40,791 bases of DNA. It comes from DASPFV01 sp035620975 (lineage in GTDB: Bacteria > Acidobacteriota > Vicinamibacteria > Vicinamibacterales > 2-12-FULL-66-21). The notes under the pieces were generated by a model that saw only the letters and a program-made list of their open reading frames with translations, made no database searches and was not told where the DNA came from. A program made the translations under genes and the position numbers. Shown here piece by piece: positions 7,909 to 15,829 of this stretch (within the stretch, counting starts at the first letter, position 1; each line of letters starts with the position of its first letter). The DNA lies in assembly GCA_035620975.1 (NCBI GenBank), contig DASPFV010000256.1, positions 1-40,791 of the forward strand, given 5' to 3'.

Positions 7909-9375
7909 ATGGAACCCCTGAACGCGACCTCCTTCCAGCGCCCCTACGTCATCTCGTGGAACCTCACCTACCGCTGCAACCTCGCCTGCGAGCATTGCTA
8001 TCTCGACGCCGGCGGCACGCCGCTGGTCGGCACGGAAAACTTCGCCGATCGGAGCGAGCTCGGCACCGCGGAATGCTTCAGGGTCATCGACGAAATTGCC
8101 GCGTTCGCGCCTGAGTGCCTGACGATCCTGACGGGCGGAGAGCCGCTCATGCGGCGCGACATCCTCGAGATCGTCCGGCGGGCGACGGAGCGTGGCCTCT
8201 GGGTCGTGGTGGGCACGAACGGGGTGCGCGTCTCCGAAAACGTGGCGCGGCGTCTCGCCGACGCCGGCGCGCGCGGACTCTCCCTCTCCCTCGATGCCCT
8301 CGATCCCGACCGTCACGACCGCTTCAGGCGCGTGCGAGGGGCCTGGCAGAACACCGTGGAGGGAGCGGAGATCCTGAACCGCAACGGGCTCCCCTTCATC
8401 GTCCAGACGACTGCGGGCACGCACAACCTGGGCGAGCTCGAGGCGATCGCCGACTTCGCGTACGAGCGTCTCGCGGCGAAGGTCTGGAACCTCTACTTCC
8501 TGGTGCCCACCGGCCGCGGGCAGTTCGTCTCGGACATCACGCCTGTGGAGTACGACGGGGTGCTCGCCTCGCTCTACCGGATCCAGCAGAAGTACAGCGG
8601 CCGGATGCTCGTGAACGCGAAGTGCGCGCCGCACTACATCAAGACGGTGCTCGAGAAGGCCGCCCCGCCCGAACGGGCTTCCACCGATGCCGGGTCGGCA
8701 GCACCGTCGCCCGTTCCGTCCCCGATCCGGATCTACGCTGGAGGGGCCGGCGGATGCCCGGCGGGCACGCACTACATGGGAATCCGGCCGAACGGGGACG
8801 TGACGCCGTGCCCCTACCTCCCCGTCTTCGCGGGGAACCTCCGCACTGCGAATCTCGCGGACGTCTGGGCGTCCTCCGGTCTGTTCACCGACATCCGGCG
8901 CCGATCCTCGCTCGGCGGACGATGCGGCGAGTGTGAGCTGCACGGCCACTGCGGGGGCTGCCGCGCCCGTGCCTACGGCATGACCGGCGATCTGATGGCC
9001 GAAGACCCACTCTGCACCCACACGCCGGGGAGGTTTGCCGGCTCCCCGCTTCTCACGCTCCACAGCCCCGCCGCCGGCCCCGGTGCGCCCGGAAGCCGCG
9101 CAATCGAGTACGGACCCGAGTCGCCGAAGACGATCGCGTGGGACGAGCCGGCTTCCGCGCGCATGACCAAGATCCCCGCGTTCGTCCGGGGAATGGTCAT
9201 CAAGGCGGTGGAGGATTCCTGCCGCAGGAACGGCATCGACCGCGTCACCGTGGAGGAGTTGGAGCGGATCCGCGCTCGAATGCCGACGCCGAAGCTGTTC
9301 GCGGGCGCGCCTGCGGCGCGCCCCGCGACCGACGGCGATGGGGGGTCCGGCGGGGCGAAGCCCCCCGGCCTTTGA
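7909..9375 (+). CDS. Radical SAM/SPASM enzyme fused to a PCP_red domain
   Basis: 488 residues from ATG 7909. The radical SAM core begins at once: C23, C27 and C30 in TYRCNLACEHCYLDAG hold the SAM-binding [4Fe-4S] cluster; ILTGGEPLMRRD is the GGEP motif. A SPASM-like C-terminal Cys set follows (GGCPAGTHYMGIRPNGDV, TPCPYLP, then GRCGECELHGHCGGCRARAYG and a final DPLC), enough for auxiliary clusters. This layout resembles AhbC/AhbD, NirJ and PqqE. About 409-459 is a second PCP_red domain (IAWDEPASARMTKIPAFVRG), the same type as in the preceding protein. A low-complexity Gly/Ala/Pro tail of 29 residues ends the protein. Likely works on a tetrapyrrole or peptide; substrate unknown. Confidence 0.88.
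   Translation: MEPLNATSFQRPYVISWNLTYRCNLACEHCYLDAGGTPLVGTENFADRSELGTAECFRVIDEIAAFAPECLTILTGGEPLMRRDILEIVRRATERGLWVVVGTNGVRVSENVARRLADAGARGLSLSLDALDPDRHDRFRRVRGAWQNTVEGAEILNRNGLPFIVQTTAGTHNLGELEAIADFAYERLAAKVWNLYFLVPTGRGQFVSDITPVEYDGVLASLYRIQQKYSGRMLVNAKCAPHYIKTVLEKAAPPERASTDAGSAAPSPVPSPIRIYAGGAGGCPAGTHYMGIRPNGDVTPCPYLPVFAGNLRTANLADVWASSGLFTDIRRRSSLGGRCGECELHGHCGGCRARAYGMTGDLMAEDPLCTHTPGRFAGSPLLTLHSPAAGPGAPGSRAIEYGPESPKTIAWDEPASARMTKIPAFVRGMVIKAVEDSCRRNGIDRVTVEELERIRARMPTPKLFAGAPAARPATDGDGGSGGAKPPGL
9302..9371 (+). terminator. Two GC hairpins at the 3' end of the radical SAM gene
   Basis: Inside the last codons lie a 9-base perfect inverted repeat (GGGCGCGCC, loop TGC, GGCGCGCCC, about 9303-9323) and a second stem (CCGGCGGGGC GAAG CCCCCCGG, about 9348-9369) followed by only TTT. 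They encode the low-complexity tail of the protein. They could end the operon transcript, but the U-tract is too short for a confident intrinsic terminator. Confidence 0.35.
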
Positions 9376-9396
9376 GAGCCTGCAACAAAACCTCGC
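9367..9396 (+). repeat. Left inverted end of the accessory segment
   Basis: GGCCTTTGAGAGCCTGCAAC followed by AAAACCTCGCC. It matches the reverse complement of 14629-14658 in the blocks GGCCTT, AGAGC and AACAAAACC, with small gaps. It overlaps the stop codon of the radical SAM gene. The 295 bases from here to the methyltransferase start hold no gene; a tRNA T-arm-like GGTTCGATCC at 9583 stands alone. Confidence 0.5.
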
Positions 9397-9670
9397 CACA
9401 TCCCGAACACTGGATTGCGATGGGCCGCTCACGGATATGTAAATACTGGGCGACTTATCACGGGGCCGACGGGTATTCTTCCTCCATGTGGAGGAGGCGG
9501 CCCTTCCTCCGGCCGCCGCTTTGCTCACGATCGCCGCACGCATTTTAGATGCTGATGTGAGGTTGTGCCCACCACCGGCAGCGGTTCGATCCCGCCCGTG
9601 GGATCCGCCTCTCACGACCGACCGTTTTTTACAGATGGGGAAGAACAAGGGGGCGTATCATGCCTTCACT

Positions 9671-10252
9671 ATGCGAAATTCTTGTTCGACGGCGCTTTTA
9701 CTAGCCCTCGGATCAGCGTTCGCAGTCTCCGCACAAACCGATACCCAAACCGAGTTCCGACAAATCGCTGAACTGCTGAACCTGAAGCCAGGAATGATCG
9801 TTGCCGATGTGGGGGCCGGTGGCGGGAGTTGGTCACAACTGCTCGCGACGGCCGTTGGGACTGAAGGTCACGTCTTCGCGACTGACGTTCGCCCGGACTT
9901 CGTCGCCGGACTCAAAGCGACGACTGCGATGCAAAAGAACGTCACTGTGTTGCTAGGTAGCCAGGACGACACGACATTGCCGCGTCAGTGCTGCGATGCG
10001 ATTTTGCTACGGCTTGTGTATCACGCGTTCCGCAACCCGAAGGCCATGCGAGGGTCGCTCGCGGGCGCGCTCCGCCCCGGTGGGCGCATCCTGATCATCG
10101 ACTTTCCGGGAGGATTCTGGGCGGGTCCGACGGCGGCTGTTCTGGAGGAACAGATGGGTGAAGTGGGATTCACGAGGGTCGCTCTTCATGAGTCGTGGCA
10201 GGGCGAGCAAGGCGTCTTCGCCGTCCTCTTTCGAAAGCCGCCTCTAAACTGA
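9671..10252 (+). CDS. Exported SAM-dependent methyltransferase
   Basis: 193 residues from ATG 9671, chosen because it starts directly with a signal peptide (MRNSCSTALLLALGSAFAVS, cleavage near SAQ). An in-frame ATG at 9635 would add 12 polar residues. The mature part is a class I methyltransferase: motif I VADVGAGGGSWSQLL, the acidic end of strand 2 (FATDVRP), then DAILLRLVYHAFRNPKAM and LRPGGRILIIDFPGG. This is the UbiE-like set, about 165 residues. A methyltransferase with a secretion signal is odd because SAM is cytoplasmic; related exported forms are known in environmental bacteria but their role is unclear. Codon and base composition differ from the flanking operons. No neighbour explains the substrate. 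Confidence 0.75.
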   Translation: MRNSCSTALLLALGSAFAVSAQTDTQTEFRQIAELLNLKPGMIVADVGAGGGSWSQLLATAVGTEGHVFATDVRPDFVAGLKATTAMQKNVTVLLGSQDDTTLPRQCCDAILLRLVYHAFRNPKAMRGSLAGALRPGGRILIIDFPGGFWAGPTAAVLEEQMGEVGFTRVALHESWQGEQGVFAVLFRKPPLN

Positions 10253-10419
10253 CAAATCGGAGTCGACCAAACCAGCCGGAATGCGTCAGGCCGCCTTTCC
10301 ATTGCGAAGGCCGTTCCACCTAACGAAATCGCGCATACGCCCTCTGTGACGGCGCAGCATTTCGTGCGCTCCTCGGAGCACGAATCGAGTGTCCGTGCTA
10401 CGCTCCCAGCGGCAGGAGT

Positions 10420-10930
10420 ATGGCTACGCAGAACCTCGGTCGACTCGAGCGCGTTGAGCTGCGCGACATTTGGACCAGCGAGGCCTCTGACTTCACGCCG
10501 TGGCTCGCGCGGGCTGAGAACCTGTCCGTGCTGGGTGAAGCGCTGGGCATGGAGCTCGAGTTGGAGGCGCAGGAACGCAACGTTGGACCCTTCCGCGCTG
10601 ACATCCTCTGCAAGGAGATTGGAACCGACCGCTGGGTGCTGATCGAGAACCAGCTTGAGCGAACGGACCACGGCCACCTCGGGCAGCTCCTGACCTACGC
10701 GTCCGGGCTTGGGGCAGGATCGCCGCCCGCTTCAGCGAGGAGCACCGTTCGACGCTGGATTGGCTCAACCGCATCACCGATGACAGTTTCCGGTTCTTCG
10801 GACTCGAGGTCGAGCTCTGGAAGATCGGAGAGTCCCCGGCTGCCCCGAAGTTCAATGTCATCTCGAAGCCCAAACGACTGGTCGCAGTCGGTCGCGCAGG
10901 CAGCACGGGCGATCTTCCAGCGATTAACCA
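10420..10930 (+). pseudogene. Decayed DUF4268-like PD-(D/E)XK nuclease-fold gene
   Basis: The first 98 codons read well (FRADILCKEIG then VLIENQLERTDHGHLGQLL, the D...ExQ pattern of PD-(D/E)XK folds). Near 10716 the frame changes: the next family-like stretch (ARFSEEHRSTLDWLNRI, then FFGLEVELWKIGESP and KFNVISKP) is in another frame and about four residues expected at the join are missing, consistent with a deletion of about 13 bases. At 10871-10875 an extra A in CCCAAACGAC returns to the first frame, giving PNDWSQSVAQAARA. After that all similarity is lost. Two frame changes and no C-terminus make this a pseudogene. The full-length relatives are poorly characterised; some sit in defence-rich regions. 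Confidence 0.7.
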
Positions 10931-11066
10931 GCGGCCCCCGATCACCGGCTTGCTGGTATCGCGCGTCACGAGTCCTCGCGGATCAGACACGTTGTCCCGC
11001 GTTCAGCGACGCGCGGGATCACAACGTGTGGCAGAAGTGCTATCGTGCTATCACCCGCCTGATCGG

Positions 11067-13733
11067 TTACCCCTCACGAAGCACTGTCGCAGGATCGAGC
11101 CGCGCCGCACGCCTGGCTGGTACCCACGCGGCAACCATGCCGACGCTGACGAGAACGATCGCTGCGATGGCAAAGGTCGTCGGGTCGCGCGCGTCCAACT
11201 GGAACAACATCGTCTGGACCGCCGCCGCCGCCCAGAGTCCCAACCCGATCCCGATCGTGAAGCCCGCCGCAATCAGGAGACCGATCCGCCGGAGCACCAG
11301 CCGGACAATTCCGGCTGGGGCCGCGCCGAGCGCCACGCGTATGCCGATCTCTGTTCGCCTCGCTTCCACGGCTCGCGCGACCACCCCGTAGAGGCCGATG
11401 CCGGCCAGCAGCAGCGCAAGCCCGCCGAAGAACGTCGACAGCAACGCAACGAGCCGCTCCTGAGTCACGGTAGCGTCGACGAGCTGGTCGAAGGTACGGA
11501 ACGTGAATGCAATGGCCGGATCCACACGCGTCAGTGCCGCAGCCACACCGCGCTCCACGGTCGCACGCTGACCGGGGACAGCGCGAGCCGTGAGGGCGAG
11601 AGTGGCCCCGAGCTGTTCCCGCTGTGCCAGCGGCAGATAGATGGTCGGCACCATTCCTTCCCGAGGGGAGCGATACACGGCGTCGCGCGCCAATCCGACA
11701 ATCACGTACGGCGTACCTCCTCCTGGCGCACCGAGCCGCACGGTCTGCCCGATGGGTGGCTGACCGAGTAAGAAGCGGGCCGCGAATGTCTCGTTCACGA
11801 TTGCCACCGCCCCGCCGCCCGTGCGATCGCCGGGCTCGAAGTCCCGTCCGCTCAACAGCGGGATCCCCATAGTCGTGAACCAGCCTGGCGTAATCGCATT
11901 GATCCACGTCATCTGGTTGCGGTCTCGGGGCGGCGAAGGCGAGTCGCCGACCCAGTTGTTCCACCCCGACCCGCTGACGGGCGTCATCACCGACACGGCC
12001 GCGGACCTGACGCCGGGGACCGCCGTCACGGCTTCCCGCAGTCGTTCAGTCAGCACGCCGCGCTCCTGCCGCGGCACCGTACTCGGCTGCAGGTTGAGGG
12101 CGACGACCACGACGTCCTCCGGCACGAACCCCAGCGGCACACGGGTGAGCGAGACAAACGTGCGCAGAAACAAGCCCGCCGCCACGAGCAGCACCAGCGA
12201 CACCGCTATCTGCGCCACGACAAGCGTGCCGCGCACGGCAAAGCGACGATCACCCGCAATGCCACGCCCCACGTCCTTGAGCGCGTCGTTCGGGGCGATG
12301 CTCTTGACGCCGAGCACCGGCGCGACGCCGGCGATAATCGCCGACGCACACGCCAGAAGGGCGGTGAAGCCGAGCACCCGCCAATCGAAAGTGAGGTCCA
12401 GGAACACGGCGCTACGCCACGTAGCCAGTTGCCGGACCAGGAGCGCGCTGCTCCATTTTGCGAACAGCAGTCCGAGGGCAGCACCCGCCGTTGCGACCAT
12501 CAGGCTTTCGGCGAGGAGTAGCCGCGCGATCCGCCACCTCGACGCACCAAGAGCGAGGCGTACGCTCAGTTCGCGCCGCCTGGCGAGGGCGCGTGCGAGC
12601 AGCAGGCTCGCGATGTTTGCGCAGGCGACGAGCAGCACGAGCCCGACAGCGACGACCATCGCGCGCAGGGGAGTTTCGAAGCGCCCGCGAAGATCGGACT
12701 TGCCAGTCGTCGCAGGGACGAGCGTAAACGGCGTGTCGAGGTAGCGCGCGAGCATCTCCTCCGGCCACTTAGGCAGCGTCTCGTAACGAATCTGCGGCTG
12801 GACGCCGCGAAGGGCCGCCGTAGCCTGCTCGATGCTCTGCCCCGGCTGGAGGCGCACCATCACCTCGACCCACCACATCGACCGCTCGCCCAGCGCACTC
12901 TCGCGGCGGCGGATCAGTGGCTCCGCCGCGAACGGGATCATCACATCCGCCGTCCTGCCGACATCAGGACCGAAGAATCCGGGCGGCATGATGCCGACGA
13001 CCGTGAACGGCACCCGCTGCAACGTGAGCTGGCGACCGAGGACATCGTCGGTGCCGCCGAAATGCTTCTGCCAAAACCGATGGCTTATGACAGCGACCGG
13101 CCCATCCGGCGCGTCCGCGTCATCCTCGGGTGTCAGCATCCGTCCTCGAAATCCGGAGACACCTAGCACATCGAAGAGAGCGCCGCTGACGTACGCGCCG
13201 TCAACGAGCTCGCTCACTCCGCCCTGCGACAGATCGAAACGTTCCTCAGCCCATGCGAATGCGCCGTCGAAGAGCTGCGCGTCGTACCGCCTGATCTCCT
13301 CCCAGATCGGATAGGTCCAGGAGCCGCCGGTGAGCAGCACGAGGGTTCCGGGGTCCCGCACCGGCAGTGGGCGCAGCATGAGACTGTTGAAGATGGAGAA
13401 CAGCCCTGTGTTCGCCCCGATCCCCAACGCAAGCGTGGCGATGGCAACGAATGAGAAAGCGGGGCTCTTCTGCAAGCCTCGAAAAGCCGCGCGGACGTCG
13501 TGCCATGTGGCATCGATCACGCGCAGCATCCAGACGTCGCGCACGTCTTCGACGGCAAGCGTCACGGAGCCCAATGCTCGCCGGCTCTCATGAACCGCCT
13601 CCTGTGTCTCCATGCCGGCGCGCTCCAATGCCTCCTGGCGGAGTGCGCGGTGTGTCTCGATTTCCTCGCGGAGGTCCGCGTCGCGCCTGGAGTGGCGCAG
13701 CACATAACCGAGCCGGCGGAAGAGCGTACGCAT
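11067..13733 (-). CDS. ADOP-type MacB/FtsX duplicated permease
   Basis: 888 residues. The cytoplasmic N-terminus (about 1-75, REEIETHRALRQEALERAGM) is the short helical region seen in acidobacterial duplicated orphan permeases. Then come two MacB/FtsX modules: first TM near 90 (FSFVAIATLALGIGANTGLF), a periplasmic MacB_PCD domain, three TMs from about 375 (LVLLVACANIASLLLAR); then a second TM near 510, a second periplasmic domain, and three C-terminal TMs (LALLLAGIGLYGVVARAVEA onward). It has no ATPase gene beside it, as is usual for this group, and works presumably as a mechanotransmission or efflux permease with an ATPase encoded elsewhere. PadR gene lies directly upstream (27 bases). A weak AAAGGG precedes the ATG. 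Confidence 0.92.
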   Translation of the reverse strand: MRTLFRRLGYVLRHSRRDADLREEIETHRALRQEALERAGMETQEAVHESRRALGSVTLAVEDVRDVWMLRVIDATWHDVRAAFRGLQKSPAFSFVAIATLALGIGANTGLFSIFNSLMLRPLPVRDPGTLVLLTGGSWTYPIWEEIRRYDAQLFDGAFAWAEERFDLSQGGVSELVDGAYVSGALFDVLGVSGFRGRMLTPEDDADAPDGPVAVISHRFWQKHFGGTDDVLGRQLTLQRVPFTVVGIMPPGFFGPDVGRTADVMIPFAAEPLIRRRESALGERSMWWVEVMVRLQPGQSIEQATAALRGVQPQIRYETLPKWPEEMLARYLDTPFTLVPATTGKSDLRGRFETPLRAMVVAVGLVLLVACANIASLLLARALARRRELSVRLALGASRWRIARLLLAESLMVATAGAALGLLFAKWSSALLVRQLATWRSAVFLDLTFDWRVLGFTALLACASAIIAGVAPVLGVKSIAPNDALKDVGRGIAGDRRFAVRGTLVVAQIAVSLVLLVAAGLFLRTFVSLTRVPLGFVPEDVVVVALNLQPSTVPRQERGVLTERLREAVTAVPGVRSAAVSVMTPVSGSGWNNWVGDSPSPPRDRNQMTWINAITPGWFTTMGIPLLSGRDFEPGDRTGGGAVAIVNETFAARFLLGQPPIGQTVRLGAPGGGTPYVIVGLARDAVYRSPREGMVPTIYLPLAQREQLGATLALTARAVPGQRATVERGVAAALTRVDPAIAFTFRTFDQLVDATVTQERLVALLSTFFGGLALLLAGIGLYGVVARAVEARRTEIGIRVALGAAPAGIVRLVLRRIGLLIAAGFTIGIGLGLWAAAAVQTMLFQLDARDPTTFAIAAIVLVSVGMVAAWVPARRAARLDPATVLREG

Positions 13734-13760
13734 GTCGTCCCTTTCGTCTAAGGGAGGCGA

Positions 13761-14099
13761 CTAAGTCGCCTGCAGCACGCGGTGAATGGCATGCACCATC
13801 CGATCGAACTCCGCCCGTTCGGCCGTGAGTTGTCGGCGCCCGGACGGGGTGAGCGTGTAGTAGCGGGCACGCCGGTTGTTCTCGGAGGTTCCCCACGCCG
13901 CCTTCGCCCATCCGTTCAGCAGAAGACGCTGCAAAGCAGGGTACAACGCACTTTCACCGATCCTCAGCACGTCGCCGGATGTGACACGAAGGTGTTCGAC
14001 GATGGCATAGCCGTGTAACGGACCGCGCGCCAGCGCCTTCAGGATGAGGAGCTCGAGGGTACCCGGGAGGAGATCCGAGGGAGTGTTCGTTAGTCCCAT
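13761..14099 (-). CDS. PadR-family transcriptional regulator
   Basis: 112 residues from ATG 14099, the normal PadR size; the frame remains open upstream to 14300 but that part has no PadR features. The winged-helix pattern is clear: LLPGTLELLILKALARGPLH, then GYAIVEHL, the ALYPALQRLL recognition region and RYYTLTPSGRRQL wing. PadR proteins of this short type act as dimeric repressors. Paired with the ADOP permease gene just downstream, which it most likely controls along with its own promoter. Confidence 0.9.
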   Translation of the reverse strand: MGLTNTPSDLLPGTLELLILKALARGPLHGYAIVEHLRVTSGDVLRIGESALYPALQRLLLNGWAKAAWGTSENNRRARYYTLTPSGRRQLTAERAEFDRMVHAIHRVLQAT

Positions 14100-14380
14100 C
14101 AGTGCACGATGGGAGTCTATGCTGTCGAGGCCTACGACGTCAACTGCCATCAGCAGCTGATGGGGAGACACATTGGCAGGTGCGATGCTGTAGGCGGCCA
14201 GCGGAGACGTAGCAGACGGCTGACCAGCCACGGCGGCGAGACGCGCGACCGGCGCCGAATCCGTTGGCGGTGAATCGGGGGACCCCGAATTGAGGGTCAC
14301 ACCCTAACGCAACGCACGGAGACTGCCATCCGCCTCTCGCCCTTGGGCTGACGATAGACTGCTTGACTGCTTTGCCGAAG

Positions 14381-14605
14381 TTATCGAACGGTGCGGTAGC
14401 CGCGATCCCCAAGTAGGCAGTCCGGTCGCTGCCGCGGTCGGCCGCGCTCGCCGTGCAGCGCGGAAATCGCATCAACCAACGCCAGGGCTTCGTGTGAGTC
14501 ATTCCGGTTCGCGGCCGTCAACCGAACCGCGAGCGGCACACCTCGCCTGTCGCAGATCCCATATCGGATCTGGAAGCAGCGCGGCGGCCATACTTCTTCA
14601 CGCTA
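14381..14605 (-). pseudogene. IS5-family transposase remnant
   Basis: On the minus strand one frame reads ICDRRGVPLAVRLTAANRND, then SHEALALVDAIS, GERGRPRQRPD and LGDRGYRTVR before a stop at 14381-14383. The order (DRRGxPLAV, ANRNDS, GRPRxRPD, DRGY) is that of the DDE transposase of IS5-type elements, the second catalytic Asp being in GDRGY. N- and C-terminal parts are missing. The stretch 14100-14380 to its left holds no gene I can support. Confidence 0.7.
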
Positions 14606-14628
14606 CTGCCACGAGGAGGATCAGGTGT

Positions 14629-14658
14629 CGGCGGTTTTGTTAGACGCTCTTAAGGCCT
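14629..14658 (-). repeat. Right inverted end of the accessory segment
   Basis: Read on the minus strand: GGCCTTAAGAGCGTCTAACA then AAACCGCC. It lies 24 bases outside the transposase remnant and looks like an IS5-type terminal repeat. It shares GGCCTT, AGAGC and AACAAAACC with the left end at 9367. The coxB stop codon begins at 14661. Confidence 0.5.
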
Positions 14659-14660
14659 GG

Positions 14661-15467
14661 CTATCGCCAGATGGAGTCGACGCCCACGTCCTGAAGCTTG
14701 GCCTGCTCGTCGTCCATCCACTTCTGGAACTCCTCCTCGGGCAGGACGGTGACGAATCCGCGCATCCGGTAATGGCCAAGGCCGCAGAGCTGCGCGCAGG
14801 CGATTTCGTACTGGAACTCGGGATTTCCGGTCCGGTTCCGCATCTCCGCGGTCGTGACGTCGGCAACGAACCAGATGGGGATCGTGAGACCCGGAATGGC
14901 GTCCTGCTTCACGCGGAACTCGGGGACGCCGAAGCTGTGAATGACGTCCTTGCTCCTGAGTTTCACGATGACGGGTTTGTTCGCGGGCAGATACAGCTGG
15001 TTGAGCGTCGTCACGTCGTCCTTCGCGGCAGGATCGGAGCGATCGACTCCCAGCGGATTCGACTGCAGATCGATCTGCGTGATGTCCGTCCGGCCGAACA
15101 GGCCGTCAGGGCCGGCGTAACGGATATTCCAGGCGAACTGCTCCGCCGTGACGTGGACGACCAGCGCTTCGCTCTCGGCCGGGATGCGGTCGACTCTCGC
15201 AGCCCACAGGGGGATGGAGAATCCGAACAGCAGGGCCAGCTCTACAACGAGCACGCCGCCTTCGAGATAGCTCGAGCCGTGCGACTTCACTCCGGTGTAG
15301 TTCGCCACCGGATTCCTCGATCGCCTGAACCGGACGAGCGTGTAGGTGAAGAACGCGCCCCACCCGACGAACAGGATCAGCATGAATATGTGCATCCAGC
15401 CGATCAGGCTGTCGATCTGTCCGCCGTGCGTGGTGGCGAGCGGGGGGAGTCCGAGCCATTCAGTCAT
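14661..15467 (-). CDS. coxB: Cytochrome c oxidase subunit II
   Basis: 268 residues. Two transmembrane helices at about 22-44 and 74-95 precede a cupredoxin domain with the CuA site: upstream His in KDVIHSFGVPEF and the motif CAQLCGLGHYRM (CxxxCxxxHxxM) near residue 223. There is no fused cytochrome c domain at the C-terminus, so this is an aa3-like rather than caa3 subunit II, and needs a separate electron donor. No lipobox or long signal peptide is present. Its ATG overlaps the stop of the CPMC protein (ATGA at 15464-15467). Being last in the operon is unusual; coxB usually precedes coxA. Confidence 0.95.
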   Translation of the reverse strand: MTEWLGLPPLATTHGGQIDSLIGWMHIFMLILFVGWGAFFTYTLVRFRRSRNPVANYTGVKSHGSSYLEGGVLVVELALLFGFSIPLWAARVDRIPAESEALVVHVTAEQFAWNIRYAGPDGLFGRTDITQIDLQSNPLGVDRSDPAAKDDVTTLNQLYLPANKPVIVKLRSKDVIHSFGVPEFRVKQDAIPGLTIPIWFVADVTTAEMRNRTGNPEFQYEIACAQLCGLGHYRMRGFVTVLPEEEFQKWMDDEQAKLQDVGVDSIWR

Positions 15468-15829
15468 GATGATCTCGTTGCTCTCTGGAGCTCCGACCAT
15501 TCCGTGTCGAGGTCGGCATCGGCCATCAGCTTCGCGCGTTTTCGGAGATAGAGGAAGAAGGCAACGAAGGCGCCCTGCACTGCGAACGTGAAGCCCATCA
15601 TCACGAGGATGCCGAGCTTCGCTCCGTCGATCAGCGAGGACTCCTCCGCCCCGAAGCACATCGGACAGGCGAGAACGTCGGAACTGCCGGCGAACAGCAC
15701 GAGAGCGGCCGCCGCGACCCATCCGAATCCCTTGCGCACCCGCGCCGTGGCTGCCGCGTCGCGACGCGCGACGGCGGGGGGAAGCCCGAGCCCGGGCGGG
15801 CCGGCGGCGCGTGCCGGTCTGGCGTTCAC
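15464..15829 (-). CDS. Small membrane protein with CPMC motif in cox operon
   Basis: 121 residues from GTG 15829, which overlaps the upstream stop (GTGA). An Arg/Pro-rich N-terminus (1-33) is followed by a hydrophobic stretch ending in LACPMCFGAEESSLIDGAK, where the first helix may act as a signal anchor, then a second membrane helix (LGILVMMGFTFAVQGAFVAF) and a basic-acidic C-terminal tail. The CxxC lies on the outer face by this topology. I know of no assigned function. Position between coxD and coxB, and the external CxxC, suggest a role in copper or disulfide handling during oxidase assembly, but this is inference. Confidence 0.75.
   Translation of the reverse strand: MNARPARAAGPPGLGLPPAVARRDAAATARVRKGFGWVAAAALVLFAGSSDVLACPMCFGAEESSLIDGAKLGILVMMGFTFAVQGAFVAFFLYLRKRAKLMADADLDTEWSELQRATRSS

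Larger units (their letters stand above)
9367..14658. mobile_element. Candidate 5.3-kb accessory segment with inverted ends
   Basis: The segment lies between the radical SAM operon and the oxidase operon. Its ends resemble each other in inverted orientation (see the two end entries). It contains one exported methyltransferase, a decayed nuclease-like gene, an ADOP permease with PadR regulator and an IS5-family transposase fragment next to the right end. Base composition of the left part (9376-10250) is visibly less GC-rich than the flanks. Whether it ever moved as one unit is inference; no clear target duplication is seen. Confidence 0.4.

Noticed and set aside
9561..9609. tRNA-like T-arm (GGTTCGATCCC) in the gap after the radical SAM operon
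   Set aside because: No acceptor stem, D-arm or proper anticodon loop can be paired around it, and no CCA follows. An eroded tRNA or attachment site cannot be excluded, but it is not supported.
14100..14300. Longer PadR protein starting at 14300
   Set aside because: The extra 67 residues have no PadR features, and the normal length of this family fits the ATG at 14099.
14300..14645. Integron attC-like core words (CCCTAAC and GTTAGAC) around the transposase remnant
   Set aside because: They are 330 bases apart, lack the inner L boxes and no integrase is present; GTTAGAC belongs to the IS-like terminal sequence.
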